This document shows, one piece after another, positions 13,201 to 28,200 of a stretch of 64,000 nucleotides of DNA (within the stretch, counting starts at the first letter, position 1; each line of letters begins with the position of its first letter). The stretch lies in assembly GCF_000471905.2 (NCBI RefSeq), contig NW_006498233.1:1903543-1967542 (forward strand). Reading direction: 5' to 3'. A program made the position numbers and the translations under genes. Below the pieces are notes generated by a model. It did no database searches and was not told the DNA's origin. It was given only the letters and a program-made list of their open reading frames with translations. Origin of the DNA: Amborella trichopoda (Eukaryota > Streptophyta > Magnoliopsida > Amborellales > Amborellaceae).

Positions 13201-16200
13201 GAGTAGGCACATGACCTGTGAAAAGTATATATGGATTCTGTGAACTAACGTATTATTGGTTTTTATCTTGCTACTGATCATGAAATGGGACAGTAGCAGA
13301 ATATTGTTGGATTTGGTTCTCATACTATAACCAAGGCACCGATTCCTCTTTTTCATGGCATGAGGAATACGATGCCCCATACCCATGTCTGAATTTGACA
13401 TAGATACCCGTTTCCCTGCAACATAGGTTGGGAGCCTAGCTGACAATTTTTCCATTGCATAAGCACTCCCTGTATTGTAATCATTACCACCAACAATCAC
13501 AGATCGAACTTGCAAAAATGCCTGATAATTAAGGGAATATCGCATTTGATTTAACTCAATGATGCAAACCAATAGTGTGGATAGAAATTTGAAATAAATA
13601 TGAGCAATGAATTTACCATCGGGTTCCAATTCCAACCCATTTGTTCTACAAGAGGAAGTGCTTGATTCACCAATCCTCTTAGACTGTTTTATTGCAAAAT
13701 GCAACTCATCTTTTATCTGGTTCTTCCCAACCAAAGAGCTCTCCATCTTCAATGCTACATTCAAGTCATTGATTGCACCTTCATACTTTTTCAAAGTTAC
13801 GTTCACCTTTCCTCTTCTAAACCAAGCCTGTCATCCAAAAGACTATCAAATTAAAGACAAACCAAAGAAGAATATCAAACAATAATGAAATCCAACTGAA
13901 ACCAATTACTAAGGTATGTAATGTTGAACACATGTCAAGTTCCATCAACAAACAAACTAAACAGTGTGCAGAACCAGCACCTCTACATCAGACATAAACA
14001 CATGGTACAGCTATTGAAGAATAGCTCAGACGTTTTAATTGAGAGAGACTGCAGAAAACAAAAGGCATGGAGATCAATTTCTTCTATGTTGGGTACATTT
14101 CCTCTGCATGCAGTGTTGGCTATAACAAAGGGCTTATTGTCAATTAGGCAATTTACTGCAAAATATTTACGCAGTTCAAGGAATTTACTGTGCAATCAAT
14201 TAGCATTCACGTAGTCCTTGGACTCTTAGGCACATAATGTTAAGATGTACTTCAGTCTTGCATTTTGGTAAATATTCACTTCAGTGTTTTAAAACTTAGA
14301 CTGTGGAATCGCTCGAGTCACTTGGACTTAGCAAGATATTAGTCCTGCTTAGAAAACCTCAGGACAAGCGTTAGTTTCACCAGTTCCTAAACCTACTAAG
14401 TCTTTTTCACAAATTCGGCCAAGTCTAGTTTAAGACCCAGGAGTCAAACCAGCTGCTTCTGGCGCAGGACCCCACCAAGTCCAAGCTGAAATCCATGTTT
14501 ATAATCACTGGTGTAATTTGTTAATTGCAAGGCTGAAACAGGCAGCGGTCGGACAGCATAGGTGCCCTGGACGATAAACCACTAGCCAACAGTGGCCCCT
14601 AGGTGGGCAGGCCAAGGCACCCATCTAGGCGGCGGTTCGCACACCCTTGACTGAGGGAGGAGTTTTAGAGAGAGAAAAATTCTCTAGATTTTTCAAAAGA
14701 TCAAAACAAATTTCAAACTCCTCAATTTCTTGCGAAATCAAAAGACATCCATCCCTAATCTTTTTGGAGCTTGGAGTGGTTGCAAAAGAGGACTTTTGGC
14801 AACCAAAAGTCAAAGATTTGGGCTGATATCGATTCCATTTTGAGAAGGTTGCTGTATTACAATATTTTTAATTCGGGTTTTTGTGTAAAATGTATCATGA
14901 TATGTTATCCTTCCTTTGTGCTTCTTCTTTTTGATATTTTAAATAGTTTTTATTTGGATTATTCTCTACGTTGATTTTTAGTTTGGGAAAGCAATTCAAT
15001 GAAAAAAGTACATGGCGCCCCCAAACCTTTTTCCTTTTTTTTTTTTGCATGAGTTAGTTTACTTCAATGGGAAAAGTCCAATGCTCCCAAACCAATTTAA
15101 TACTTTTTTTTGTCGCATGAGTTAGTTTACTTGCGTGATTCATTTTTGTTTTTCAATTTTATGCTTCAAATAATTGCAATTTTGATGTTAGGTTTTACCT
15201 TGAGTTTTTTGACATTATTTTAGTTTTCTTTTTATTTTATTTTCTCTTGAGCACGATAGCTTTACTTCTTCCTTGGATTCTCAAAATATTGAAAGGTCAA
15301 ATATATGTATTCTTTATACTTTGTTGCCTATTTGTAATTTTTTAGATGAGCATTTGGATGATCAATTATAAATTTTTAAACTACATAGTTGTAAATTAAT
15401 CTTGCTTTTGTGAATTTATCTACACATTGGACTTCTTGTAAATGTATTCAAGTTTGACTTTTGTGGTTTTATGTGATTTTCAGGATTACGTGATAAGTTA
15501 ATAATAATTAACGATTGTAGCTTCCGCGAGTTCAAATAAACAAGTTTTGGAAAAATGGATTTTGTCCCAATTCTAATGACAAGAACGAGGCAGCTTACAA
15601 ATTCTATACAAAGGAATACAATGCTGACATTAATCGAATGAAGAAGCATTTGGCCAGCATTAGAGGGGACGTAACGCCATGTACTCAAGTCCCTCAAGAT
15701 GTTAGAAAATAGATGTCGGAACTTTTGCAAGGGATTCAAAAGATGAGAGAAGAGAAAAGGAAACAATATGAAGACATCAAGATATTTGTAAATATCTATG
15801 GTAGAGGAAGATTAAGAGGAAGAGGCATCCATATCTACACCAAGCACTTTGGGCATAAGAGACCTCGAAGAAGGGTGCCTATAAATACATTCTTTCCCCC
15901 TCCCAATTCTGAGGTTGTACTTTGAGAAAGGGCACAAACATAGACTAGTCTGGAGAGTCAATTAAAGAAGCAAGGTAGAGATCGGGTTAATCATTATGTA
16001 GCAAGATGGTATTATCGAGCATGTTAGCCATTTAATACTGCCACTTTGAAAAGCTTCCACGCTATGTTGGAGGTAGTGAGGCAGTTTCACCCGAGATATA
16101 AGGCACCTCCACCATATGAGCTCAAGGTTCCTTTATTGGAAAAAGAGGTGGAGCTCAAAAACAAGTACCTGAAGACCCACAAGGATGGAAGGTGGACTAT

Positions 16201-19200
16201 GTGACCGGGCAAGTCAATATCGATTAAAAAAAATTTATTTTTTCTTATTGCATTGCCACCCGAATCACTCACAAGTGTCCAAATACAATATAAACCAAAT
16301 AAAATTGCCAAGAAATCTTGCTTGCCATCATGGCACACGGGATCTTGGTTCAAGATCTCATCTCACTACTTGGGAAGCTTAGGCAAAACCAGCAGAGAGC
16401 AGAACATGGGATATTCTTAACCAAGGCTCAACACATGAGCATAAGGCCAAGTCCTAGGGCTAAGCTATGTGGCTTGGGCGTGCCACCCCTTAGGGTTTGT
16501 TTTCTTTCCCAAGCCCTAATCTTAGAGAGAGAAGAGAGAAGTTTAGATGGGCGTGCCACCCCCTTGAGACTCAAAGATAGAGAGAGAGTTAGAGTATAGA
16601 GAATGAATCCCCCATAGCTAGTTTATATAGAATCTAGGGTAAGGGTTTTACCATCATTATGAGATTTAATCTTGACTTTTGATCGTGGAGACCTGTGGGA
16701 TGAAGAGATCTCATCCATTCATTCCTTAGATCAGTCATCATGATTAAAGGAATGCGGTGGAACCATTATCTCTCAATTACAAAAACTCCATTTCCATTAA
16801 ATAGTGTAGAGAAAGTATTAACTCTATTACATAGTTGATGGGTACAGGAACGAGAACAGTTCCAAGATCAGGGGCGGGATCGGCGGATCGAAGCTATACT
16901 GAAGATCCCTGTGTTAGGGATCGACGCCCATACAACCTCAAAGGTCGGGATTGAAGTCCATGTGTGTTGGGGATCGAGCTCCTTTATTACATAAGATTGA
17001 GAATTATTATATAAAGGTAAGAGATCCCATACGTAAGAAGCGAACTTCTCAAGGGCATTTTTTTTTGTTTCTGAACTCATGGAGCGCATTAATAAAAGTG
17101 ATCCAAAATATTAAGGAGCGAGGAATAACTTTTGTAAGAACGAGCTCCATTGTCTTAGGACACGAGTTCCTTGTGTAGGTAATAGGGATCTCTGGCTTTA
17201 AAATGTAGCTCCCGACATTGTTAACCAATAACATGTAGGCTTAGTCATCTATGAAATAAATAGGGAACTTTAAAGCAATCCCATATTGATAGAATCTAGA
17301 TGCCACATATGGCGATGCTTGTGTTCCGTTATTTGGGAATATAGATCTCAATGCACTCTGGAGCGCAAACCATAAGACTAGGGAACTAGATCCTGCAATG
17401 TTCAAGAACTAAAAATTAAATTGCTGGGAACTCGTTCCCGTATAAGATGGAGCAGGATCCCGAAAACACTAAATTGAGTTTCAAACAAGATCCACTCTTG
17501 CATAGAGTGAATCGAGGTTCTGCAAGGGATCGTCAACCAAGGGAGGCAATCCCGATAACCATGCTCTATTCCATTTATTTTCTATTCCATTTATTTTCTT
17601 ACACTTTCCCGTTTTGAAAACAATCAAAATCTCTATACAAAAGGTTTCGTAAAACTTTCAAGTCAACACATGGCTTAATTGTCATATTTCAATTTAGGAA
17701 AGTATGGAGGAGGTGAGGCACACCACCCATAGGGCAACAGCCATGTGGGCCCCACGCCCCACATATATATATATTTTTTTTACAAGGTTACATAGGAATG
17801 GAACTTAGGACGTTGGGTTATGAAAACCTAGCCCCTACCATCTTGACCCAAGCCCGTTTCCTGAAAGGATTTATAATGGGCCCATCAACCTCCCTTACAT
17901 CAGCGTGTGAGATCACGCTTCCCTCATGAAGAGTGGGCTCTAGCACATGCCATCATGCCATATATTAGTGGGCCCAAAGAGCTCCAATAGGCCCCCAATG
18001 TCTTAAACATTATTTTCAAATAATAAAATAATTTCATAAAGCCTTTAAATATTTTATTTTTCTTTATGATTAAAATAAATCTAGAAAATTGATTTTTTAT
18101 TTATAAATTATTTTTCAATAAAATAAAATACCCAGAGAGGTCTAAAAGTTCATTTTAATCTGAAAAATAATTAAAACATATTTAAACATATCTAAGTAGA
18201 TTTGATAGGAATTGGATCCATAGAGTTAGGATTACGACAAATATACTAAAGACTTCATCCTCTCTAGAGATCGTATCTCACTGGACCTTCTCAAACTGAC
18301 CCAATAGTTCCCATGATCCACGACCCTTCGTAGGGGTTCATGATTGGACTATTAAAGTCGGCCAATAAATGAAGGAGATACGATCCTAATCCATGGATAA
18401 CAAGTCCCTCCCTGAGGACAAGTTCAGGCCCTATTTCAACAGTATGCTCCATAGGTCCTTCCTATACAGTTCAGTGATGCAGGAAGTCATCTCTTCTGTA
18501 CATGTACACGTCACACACCCTTATCCAAAAAGACCGCTTCCCGGACGACGATCTAGTGTACATGCTGTGGTGATGGTAATGATGAAGATTTAGGCCCTTG
18601 TCCTCTCAGGCCATCCATCACACATAAAGATCAAATCCATGGCCCCTGGCCAACTATCCTGGGCACATTTTCGACGTCATCAAGGGATAATCCCACATCA
18701 AAAACCCCTATCGATTATGTTCACACAATGCCCAGGACTACGGGTTTTTGAACATTACATTGAGCCATAGTCAATCAAAGCTCTAGTGAGTCTAGACATC
18801 AGAAATGCCTCACAATCCAATGTGGACCACACTCCCACTGGAGCCAACATTTCACTATATGTTTTCAGTACATGCTCTCATAACGCCTTTAAATGGCCAC
18901 ATAACCGCAACACAAGATGTATGAGGTAGACGTGCAGTGACAACTATGTTAGATACTTGGAGCAATAAGAGGTGAGAACAATAGTCTTGCTTAGTATTGT
19001 AAACAGTATCGTGAACAATGCCACAAACAATGCCATGAACAGTCCCATGAACAATACAAAAGTGTCAAAACCAAAGAGAGAAATATAAAAGAAAAGGAAA
19101 GAAAGAGAGAAGACATAAAAGATGAAAGAGAAGGGAGGCGAGAGTTACACGAGATTCAGTTAGCCCATGCGCCACTAATGTCTTATTTATAACGTTTGTT

Positions 19201-22200
19201 TAGGATTTACAAAGGACAACAATTCCTTCAAGGAAAAAAACTACCCTAAAGTATATAAAAATGATAGATATGCCCCAATACACAAAATAAGTTATTCTTT
19301 AACACTCCCCTCAAGCTAGAGGGTAGATGTCACCCATGTTCAGCTTGGAACAAATATGTTGAGTCATGTTACTATTAAGCACCTTTGATGAATATATCAG
19401 CCAATTAATCTGATGACTTCACATTATGGGGTTGTCATTGGCTTGCTGGTCACTTATCACGAATGAAGCCAATTAATCTGATGAGTTCACATATGGGGTT
19501 GTCATTGGCTTGCTGGTCACTTTATCACGAATGAAGTGACAATCCATTTCAATATTTTTTGTTCTTTCATGAAAAATTGGATTGCGTGCAATATGAATTG
19601 CTGCCTGATTGGCATAGAACATCTTCATTGGTACAGTAACTGAAAATCCCATTTCCGGTATCAAGGTGTTCAGCCACATTAACTCATATGTAGAATGACC
19701 CATAGCTCTATACTCGACCTCTGCACTAGATCTGGCCATTCTGCTTTTTGCTTTTCTAAGTCACCAAGTTTCCTCCAACAAAGGTGCAGTAGCCCGTATT
19801 AGATCTTCTATTTGAAGGTGATTCTGCCCAATCAGTATCAGAATAACTCAATGTCAAAGTGGCCATTCTTCTTGCAGATGAGTCCTCTGCCTGGGGTTGC
19901 CCTTCAGGTATCTCAAAATTCTTCTTTCCCAATGTGGTGTTTTGGAAGCATGCATAAATTGACTTACTACGCTCACAGCAAAGGGTATATCCGGTCTAGT
20001 GATTGTTAGGTAGATAAGTTTACCGACAAGTCTTCTATATTTGCCAAGATCTTCTAGTAAGTCTCCTTGATCCACTAAAAGTTTGGAAATTGGATCTATG
20101 GGTGTATCAACCGTTTAGCCCCTAACATCCATGTTTCTATTAGGAAGTCGGTCACATATTTCCTTTGGGATAGACTAATACCATATTGTGACCGAGCTAC
20201 TTCAATCCCATGAAATAACTCAGTTGACCCAAATCTTTTGCCTAAAATAATTCTTCAACTTCTAAAGTCTTTCTTGATCACTGCCAGTAATACTAATATC
20301 ACCAATATAAACAACCAAAATCATAGTTCCAGGGGGCTTGTTTTATAATAAATACTAAATGATACACACAGCTCTGTTGAAACCCATATGCCACAAGAAG
20401 TTCGTTGAATTTCTCAAACCATGTGCATGGTAAATGCTTTAGGCCATCAATTGCTTTCGTCAACGTGCATACCTTGTCTAACTCCTCCTGAGCAACAAAA
20501 CCTGGTGTTTACTCCATATAGACTTTTTTTTAAATCCCCATGGAGAAAGGCATTATTAACATTAAGTTGCCATAATAACCACTCCTTATGTGCTGTCACC
20601 GATATAAGTACCCTAACTTTATTAAGTTTTGCCACAGGAGCAAATGTCTTGGAATAATTAATACCAAATGTCTGTGTGTATGCCTTTGCTAGCAGTCTAG
20701 CATTTAATATCTCTACATATCCATCTGGTTGGAACTTAATGGTATATACCTAATGAGATCCAACCGGTCTCTTTCCTACTGCAAATCAATAAGCTCCCAA
20801 GTACCATTTGACTCGAGAGCAGTCATTGCCTCATCCATAGCTTTCTTTCATCTGCAAAAGAGCTTCTAGATAGGAGTTAGGTATGGAAATGGAAGACGGT
20901 GCTAAAGAAAAATTATTATGATAGGGAGACAATTCTCAAATGTAACAAAATGAGCAATAGAAAGTTTTGTATAGGATCACTAACCTCTACAAAATGTTAT
21001 TGGAAGATCAATATTTTCAACTTCAGGAGTAGATTCAGGAACTAGATGAGGATCCACATACAAAGATAAAGATTGTCAACTGCTTGGGCAGGTGGTGAAG
21101 GCCTTTCTTTTAATTTCCTTCTTGTATACACTTTGAGAGGTTGCTCATGTGGAACACGAGTAATAGGAGGAGAGAAGCTCTACGGAAGCAGGCACTTGAG
21201 ATAATGAATTATCAATAGAGAAAGTAAAAGGAATGGAAACAGGAGTAGAAGAAGTAATGGGTTGTAAATTCACCCCTTATATACACTATCATGAATTTAT
21301 TTCTAGCATTTTACCCTCATCAGAAAAGTATGGAATATTTTCACAAAAGATAACATCAGCACACATGCACACAAAGTTCTTTTTCAAATCAGGACAATAA
21401 CACCAATAGCCTTTTTGGGTGCGATAATATCCTAAAAATGCGAACTTAATAACTTGGGGATCCAATTTGTCGGTTCCAAGACCTAAGACCTGAACAAAGC
21501 AAACACGCATAAAAACTCTAGAGGGCACAATACCTATTGGGAAAAAGCAAAGATTGAGGTGATTTTCCATCCAAAACAGAAGAAGGCATACAATTTATCT
21601 AATAAAAAGCTGCCGAATCCCCAAAACATTTTAGCCATATGCATATTTAACAATAAAGTACGAGTTACCTCTATTACATTATGGATTTTCTATCTGCTAC
21701 CCATTCTGTTGGGGAGTATGTGCACATGATGTATGATACAGAATGCCTTGTGTGTGGCTAAATAATTCTGGAAATCGCGCGGCAAATATTCTTTAGCATT
21801 ATCTGAATGCAAAATGCAAATATTCTTTCTAAAATGAGTATGAATTTCATTATGAAACAATTGAAAAATAGACAAGGCCTCAGATCTGTCTTTCATCAAA
21901 TTTAACCATGTCATCCAAGAAAAATCAGCAACATAAATTAAAAAATCTTTGTAATTACATCGACTCTGAACTCTAAAAAGACCCCAAATCTCTAAATTAA
22001 CAACTGAAAAAAGATTAGAAACTCGTGTTTATTAATTCTAGAAGGAAAAAAGGATCTAAGATGCTTTCCTAACTCACAAGCCTCAAGACTCAAGAATTGA
22101 CACTGACTCTAATAAAGGCACTAACATCTGCAAATTATTGAGAGATGGATAATCAAGTCTGCAATGCCATTAAAAAGGGGAAACACTAGAATGTAGAACA

Positions 22201-25200
22201 GCACCCACAAGGCTACAATCAAGATAGTAAAGCCCACCAGACTCACGATCTCTACCAATCATCTTCTTCATCTTTAAATATTGAAAAACACAAAATGAGG
22301 GATAGAAAGTCACTAAACACTTTGAGAAATACATCAAAGAAGGATCACTTCGAGAAGATCAAAACAACCTATTAGATAACCAAATGTGAGACTCTTGGAT
22401 GTGTTTTTGGAGCTATGATCCAAGGGCACACACACTTGGAAGATCCATAAGCAATTAAACAGAGACGAAGGATAATGCAGATAAGCGCTGAGTGGTTGTC
22501 AAGCCCAGACCTTGTGAAACCCCATTAAATCATAGCCCCTATATTCCTCTCCACATCATGTTGGAGGAGTTTGGATAAAACTTGATATGTGATCCGTCGT
22601 TCACCAAAGAGAGCTTTGACAGCCAGACCTTGTGAAACCCCATTAAATCATATCAAAATGAAGTGGTGCGGATATTCTAAATGAGGCCCTTTATGCCGAT
22701 GGTTCAAGAACCATGCAAATTGGACATCATTTGGTACACCATGTAAACCCATCAATTGCAAGGATATGCCCTGACCGCCGGTCCCTTCAAGTTGGTGTGA
22801 AACCTTTGAGAAATCATATGTGAGGCATAATAACTCTCTCCCTAAAGTTTCTGGTCATCTGGAGATGATTTGACCCTTCTTCAATAACCGTCGACAATCA
22901 AGATTCACATTTGTTGTCTGCCCGCAGCCAGGATGACCTCCAGTCACTAAAACTGAGATATCTCCCAATCCATAGGGAGTTTTCTCATTAGACTTGGACC
23001 ATTAGATTCCTGACTCAAAGCTCTATCAACAATGGAGGACGACACCTTATGGGTCTCTCACGTGAAAGCCATTTGTGCTGTAACATAAGGCATAAAACTG
23101 CACAAAAGCTTGACAGCTGATTCTAAATATCTCCAAGATACAAAGAGTTTTGGCACCAAATTTTGTGGAAATGTGCACCATGAATCCCTCTACAAGATTA
23201 TCAATTTCCAAAGTGCTTGAGCCTGCAATTGTCAAATCTGCTATCGAAATCTGCAGCAGAAAATGGGTCAACTTTGGCGAGACAAATCTCTGTTGTTATT
23301 GATCCATTTGAGGTGAGATTTGGATTTTTGGTTCGTCTTTGAGTCCTCATTTACCATACAAATTTTGAAGTCGAAAGGACTCACGATTAGAGAGTGGCAT
23401 CAGTTGGACTCAGACATGGTAGAACTAAATAATTGACTGACGACGGATGTAAATAACTGCTTTTTCCTTTATTTTCTCATACAAATTGAGGCAAATCCAA
23501 ATGGTTTCGAGTTTAAATTCAAGTATCAAGATATTTTGGGTTTAAGTTAGCTTAAAGCTTATCTTTATAACCTCCTGGAGATAGTTTGGATTTAATTCAA
23601 AAGGAAGCTTATCTTATTCAACCATGTTGTGAGGAGGAGTTAGTTCCACACATCTGATTTTTATAAGCATCATGGTCCTTCACATTTATCATCTTCAAAG
23701 CTCTATTTAACTACCATTAATGCAGAATTGAGGGGCCTGATGATCGAAGTGGACTAATCAAACTGAACCTGTGCTCACGTTATAGAGATAGAGAAAGAGA
23801 GATACTACTTCGAGTTCATACACACCAAGAAGGAAAAAAGCCCCTGATATTGTACATCTTCTCTGTGTTAAAGACATTCACAAAGAGAAAAACATGTTGG
23901 TCCAAACTCACTTGAAGCCTAGATTTTAAGAAGGAGAAGACCTTGGGTAGTTGCCTTGCATATATCCAGGTATATAGGCACAGTACACCTCTTGGTGTTG
24001 ATATTTCCCATTCCCTTTGTATATTTTCTTTCTTAAAGATCTGTATATGCTTCAAGACCCAAATCAAGGAAATTCAGACCTGTATAGAGGTCTGATGTAA
24101 AATGTAAAAGCAATTGAAAATTCCTGGAACTCCTCAAGAACCCCAGTTTATGTTTAAAAAAAAAAAACCTTTATTTCCACTGTATGAAAGGAAAGGGCCA
24201 ATTTGATCCCTGAGTGTGTTAGTTCTCTGGTTCCTTATACATATCTTCACTGACATATTTTTGGACAATTAGAGACCTAAACCAGAATCCGTCTATATTT
24301 GCTTTCCCAACAAGCTCATACCTTAAGAGTTTTCAGAAGGTTCACATGTTAATGCAAGTCTAATTCCAGAATTTAAGAGAGAAACCTTTCCCAAGCAGCA
24401 AAAAGCATTGAATAATGATCAAATATAATATATGGTCAGTTGTCACATGGTATAACAGAACCCTAAGGTATTGGTTCAAGGATGTCAACTAAACCCCTAT
24501 TTTTACAATTTAAAGAGAATTGAAGAATGTAATAAACACATATGTTCATTGATGTGTGGTTCAGGACAACAGAGAAATGTAGAAAATCCCTAAGTTACAA
24601 TCAATTTTGTTGAAGAACTTCACCCTATGGGGAAAACACTTCAGTCGAAACTAGTAAAGTTAATATTCATGTATGAAGCCTCAAACAAAACTCAAGATAT
24701 TGAAATATACGAAGATCAGTATATTTTAGAACATTTTTGGATATGCTCCTGTGCCATACTCTCTTTTCTATACATATACTAGTTAGGCCTGGCAATGGGC
24801 TGGGCGACTCGGCACAGCCCGATTGGCCCGGCCCTAAAAAACTAGGGCCAGGGCCACAAAAGATTGCCCAAGGGCTAGGCCAGGGCTGGGCTGGACTTTG
24901 GTCAGGGCCATGACAAGGCCGACCCTGCTCAGCCCAACCTTGTTTTCTTATTTTTTTCCTTTTACTTTTTGTCTAAATGTATTTAGCCATGCTCGTACTG
25001 GTCGGCCGACTCTAAGAGGGCTAGGGTTAGGCCTAGGCCCACTCTATGGGGAGAAGGCCCTGGCCAGCAATGGCCCAGCCCACTCCAGACCGTTGTAGCC
25101 CTACTACTAGACTTAAATCAAGGATCCTTTGACAATCATTCATTGACCATATACCAACCAATCACTTGTATGAAATAAACAAATCTGAAAGAAAATGTCT

Positions 25201-28200
25201 AACATCCAAACAGCTCAAACTTAACCAAGTTGATAGAAGCATATCTTGTAGATAGTTTGAATATCTCTACTATCAAAAGTTTTACCTTTGCATGGTTTGG
25301 TAACAATGATAAGGCACGACTGCAGTCTCGAATTGACTCTTCCAACAAGCCCAACTTCTGAAAGGGTGAACAAACCCAAAGAATGAGAAAGCAAATACAT
25401 TGTACAAAAGAATAAAAATAGAGGCACATACATCTTGATCACCAGAAATTCAAATATAACGACATTAATAAGGCTCCTAGAACTCCATTTCAATACATAA
25501 TCAAAGCTTATGTAAAGGATAAATTCATATATCAATAAAAACTTCCAAAATGGCGTAAGGCTTCATCATTGGCATTTACTCAATCTCACCATTTAATTCA
25601 ATGAAACCAGCACATAAGTATGGTCCTTTACAACTCTCTTGTTTTGTATAAATTATATAAAATGTCCATCTTAATCCTCATTTTATCCAAGTACCATCAC
25701 AGTAAGTCAAATCGATTTGATTTCCCAATATTAGATTCCATCTTAGCTACAATGTCTTCCCTCAATCCATCTTAGCTCCAATGTCTTCCCTCAACAACTA
25801 TGATCGAGTCCTCAATGTTTAAAGTATGCATCTGCATACTCTCTTCCATTGACTACAATTCAAATAATTAAATCAAAAGAATGTTTGTTTAACCACTTGA
25901 ACCCCTAAACAAATCATACAAATTGCAGCTACTCCATCCATTTTGAACACCAAGTGTCCCCCGACCCCTACCCCCCCCCCCCCCTGCACCACAATATATT
26001 CCCAACTATTCAGATTCAAGCTGATCCAATGGGATGGCTAAGGCAGCACGTTAGTATTTCAATTTAGGTTTTATTTTTACAATTTCAATTGACCTCATAT
26101 TCTGGTTATACATTGGTCCAAAAATTAATGAAACAATTTGCTAAAAAAACATGACCAAAATACATGAAACTTTCAAGCTTATTTTGGTTAATTTACTTTT
26201 TTTGCAAATTATTTTTTATATTTTTTTGAATTTTAACTTACAGGCGGAATTTTAATTTTAATGTTTGGAATCTGACCATCACAGTTCCTTTCGAACATTA
26301 CGAATGGAATGTGATGCCTTTTGGGCTTAAAAATGCCCCATCTGAATTTCAAAATATCATGAATAATATATTCAATCCTTATACAAGCTTTGCTATTGTA
26401 CACATTGATGATGTTCTTATTTTTTCAGAATCTCTAGAGCAACTTTGGAAGCATTTAAACATCTTTTTGAAAACCGTCAAGATGGCTGGATTAGTTGTGT
26501 CTGCTAAAAAGATGAAACTATTCCAAACACAAGTAATATTTCTTGGGCAAAATATCCACAAGGGAAAAATTATCCCAATCGAAAGGGCAATACAATTCGC
26601 ATACAAATTTCCTGATGAAATCAAGGACAAAAACAGCTTCAAAGGTTCTTAGGAAGTTTAAATTATATCTTAGATTTGAGACACTTGTAGTTTATTACTA
26701 GCCTAGGAACACCTCTTTCCAATTCCCCAGCTTTTTTCACATAGAAAGCTAGGCAGCCAAGGAGAATAACTTGGCCTAATCAGGCCTCTATCCAGGAGTT
26801 CTTGGATTTCCTTTTTACATATATCTAATAACCTGATATTCATTTGTATGGGTCTAGACTTAGTAGGAATAATCTTTCATTAAAATCTGGTTCATAGGGT
26901 AATTCCACCGCATGCTACTTTTTATCCCATAACGCATTAGGTATATCTGCACAGATTTCTTTTGCAATCTTGTCTTGGAAATCTCTTATTTCTTTTAGAA
27001 TTTAGGGATTTTTTATTTTCTCATAAATTGCCTTATGTCTTATCTCTTCTTTGAGATATAATAGGAATTTCTCTGTATTTTTTATTTTGTCTTTCATCTG
27101 ATTGATGTCTTGGAGTCTTGGTTTTTCTATGAATTCAAACTTAACCCTGTGGCCTTCGATTTCTTATTCAATTCCTTATTTATTTACTGTAAGATAAAGC
27201 ATGTTAAGGAATGGGGTACCTAATATAACAGGTTGGCTCAAATTTTTAACCATGATAGAAGGCATAATAAAACAAGTTCCATTATTACATATAGCAGCAT
27301 CTGATAATTTATATTTGCTTATCATTCTACTTCCATCTGCAGTATTGAGGACCTGTGTTGTTTTGTCAAAATATTTTTGTGGGTGCGAGTCCTTCATTGA
27401 GACAATTTAAATTAGCTCTTGAGTCAATAAGGGCTATGGTCTGAAAACTATATTCTTTACTTACTACTACAGTAATTAGAGTATACTATTTTTGGGTTAT
27501 TATTTTATCAACCATCTTTATGTATTTTAGATCTCTTAGTTTTTCTTTTGTTATTGTATTCACATTTACAGCTTTTTCTTCTAGATTTAATCCAGAGGTT
27601 TGTCCCGTAATTTGGTTAGAGACCTGAGGCTGATGGTTATCATTTTGAGGGTTATCTTCTGGAAGATCGACCTTGTATTCTTCCATTAGCTCTTCAAAAG
27701 ATTTTTCACTTTCTTGATATTCTTGTTCTTGTTCCCCTTCTTTAGAGAATTCGTTTGATAATTCAAGAATATTAACTCTATTTTTTAGAGCTATAAGTTC
27801 ATTGCAAACTTCATTTAGTTCATGCCTAAGCTCTTGGACATTAGGTTCCTTACTAGTGTTGCATTTTTTCTGAACCCTATCCATAACATTCTTAAAGTTA
27901 TAAGGTTCTTGTTGTGACTGATTTATTATCTTGGACTTTGGGCTTTCTTTAGCCATTTTAATATATTGTTGTAATGCCTCCTTACGGGCTTGAATATTCT
28001 CTCTCAATTTTATCTATAAGATCGATGATAAGCTTTCTTCATTAGATAATACATTTAGCCCTAAACCATTCATATTAAGGACAGCCTTGTAATAATTACA
28101 TTTACAGTCACTATCACTATCACTTTCTTCTTCAGAAGGACTGTCATCTGAACTAGATATGATCATGTTCTCATCTTCAATAGTACCAATAACTATTTCT

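Larger units (their letters stand above)
18947..22380 (-). mobile_element. 5'-truncated Ty1/copia retrotransposon
   Basis: The 3' LTR is 18947-19304 (TGTTAG...TTTAACA in plus reading, 5-bp inverted ends), with a purine tract outside it at 19305-19320. Inward on the minus strand follow RNase H, RT, integrase and GAG-pre-integrase. Similarity stops near 22380. I found no gag and no second LTR up to 24.9 kb, so the 5' portion is deleted or was replaced. It is a different lineage from the 7-12 kb element. Confidence 0.88.

Noticed and set aside
13300..13540. Open minus-strand stretch that could be an exon between exons 5 and 6 ([16 protein letters not shown]...)
   Set aside because: It has an AG at 13511 in a compatible phase, but exon 5 already joins exon 6 in frame and the sequence has no similarity to the family; it lacks a clear in-phase donor.
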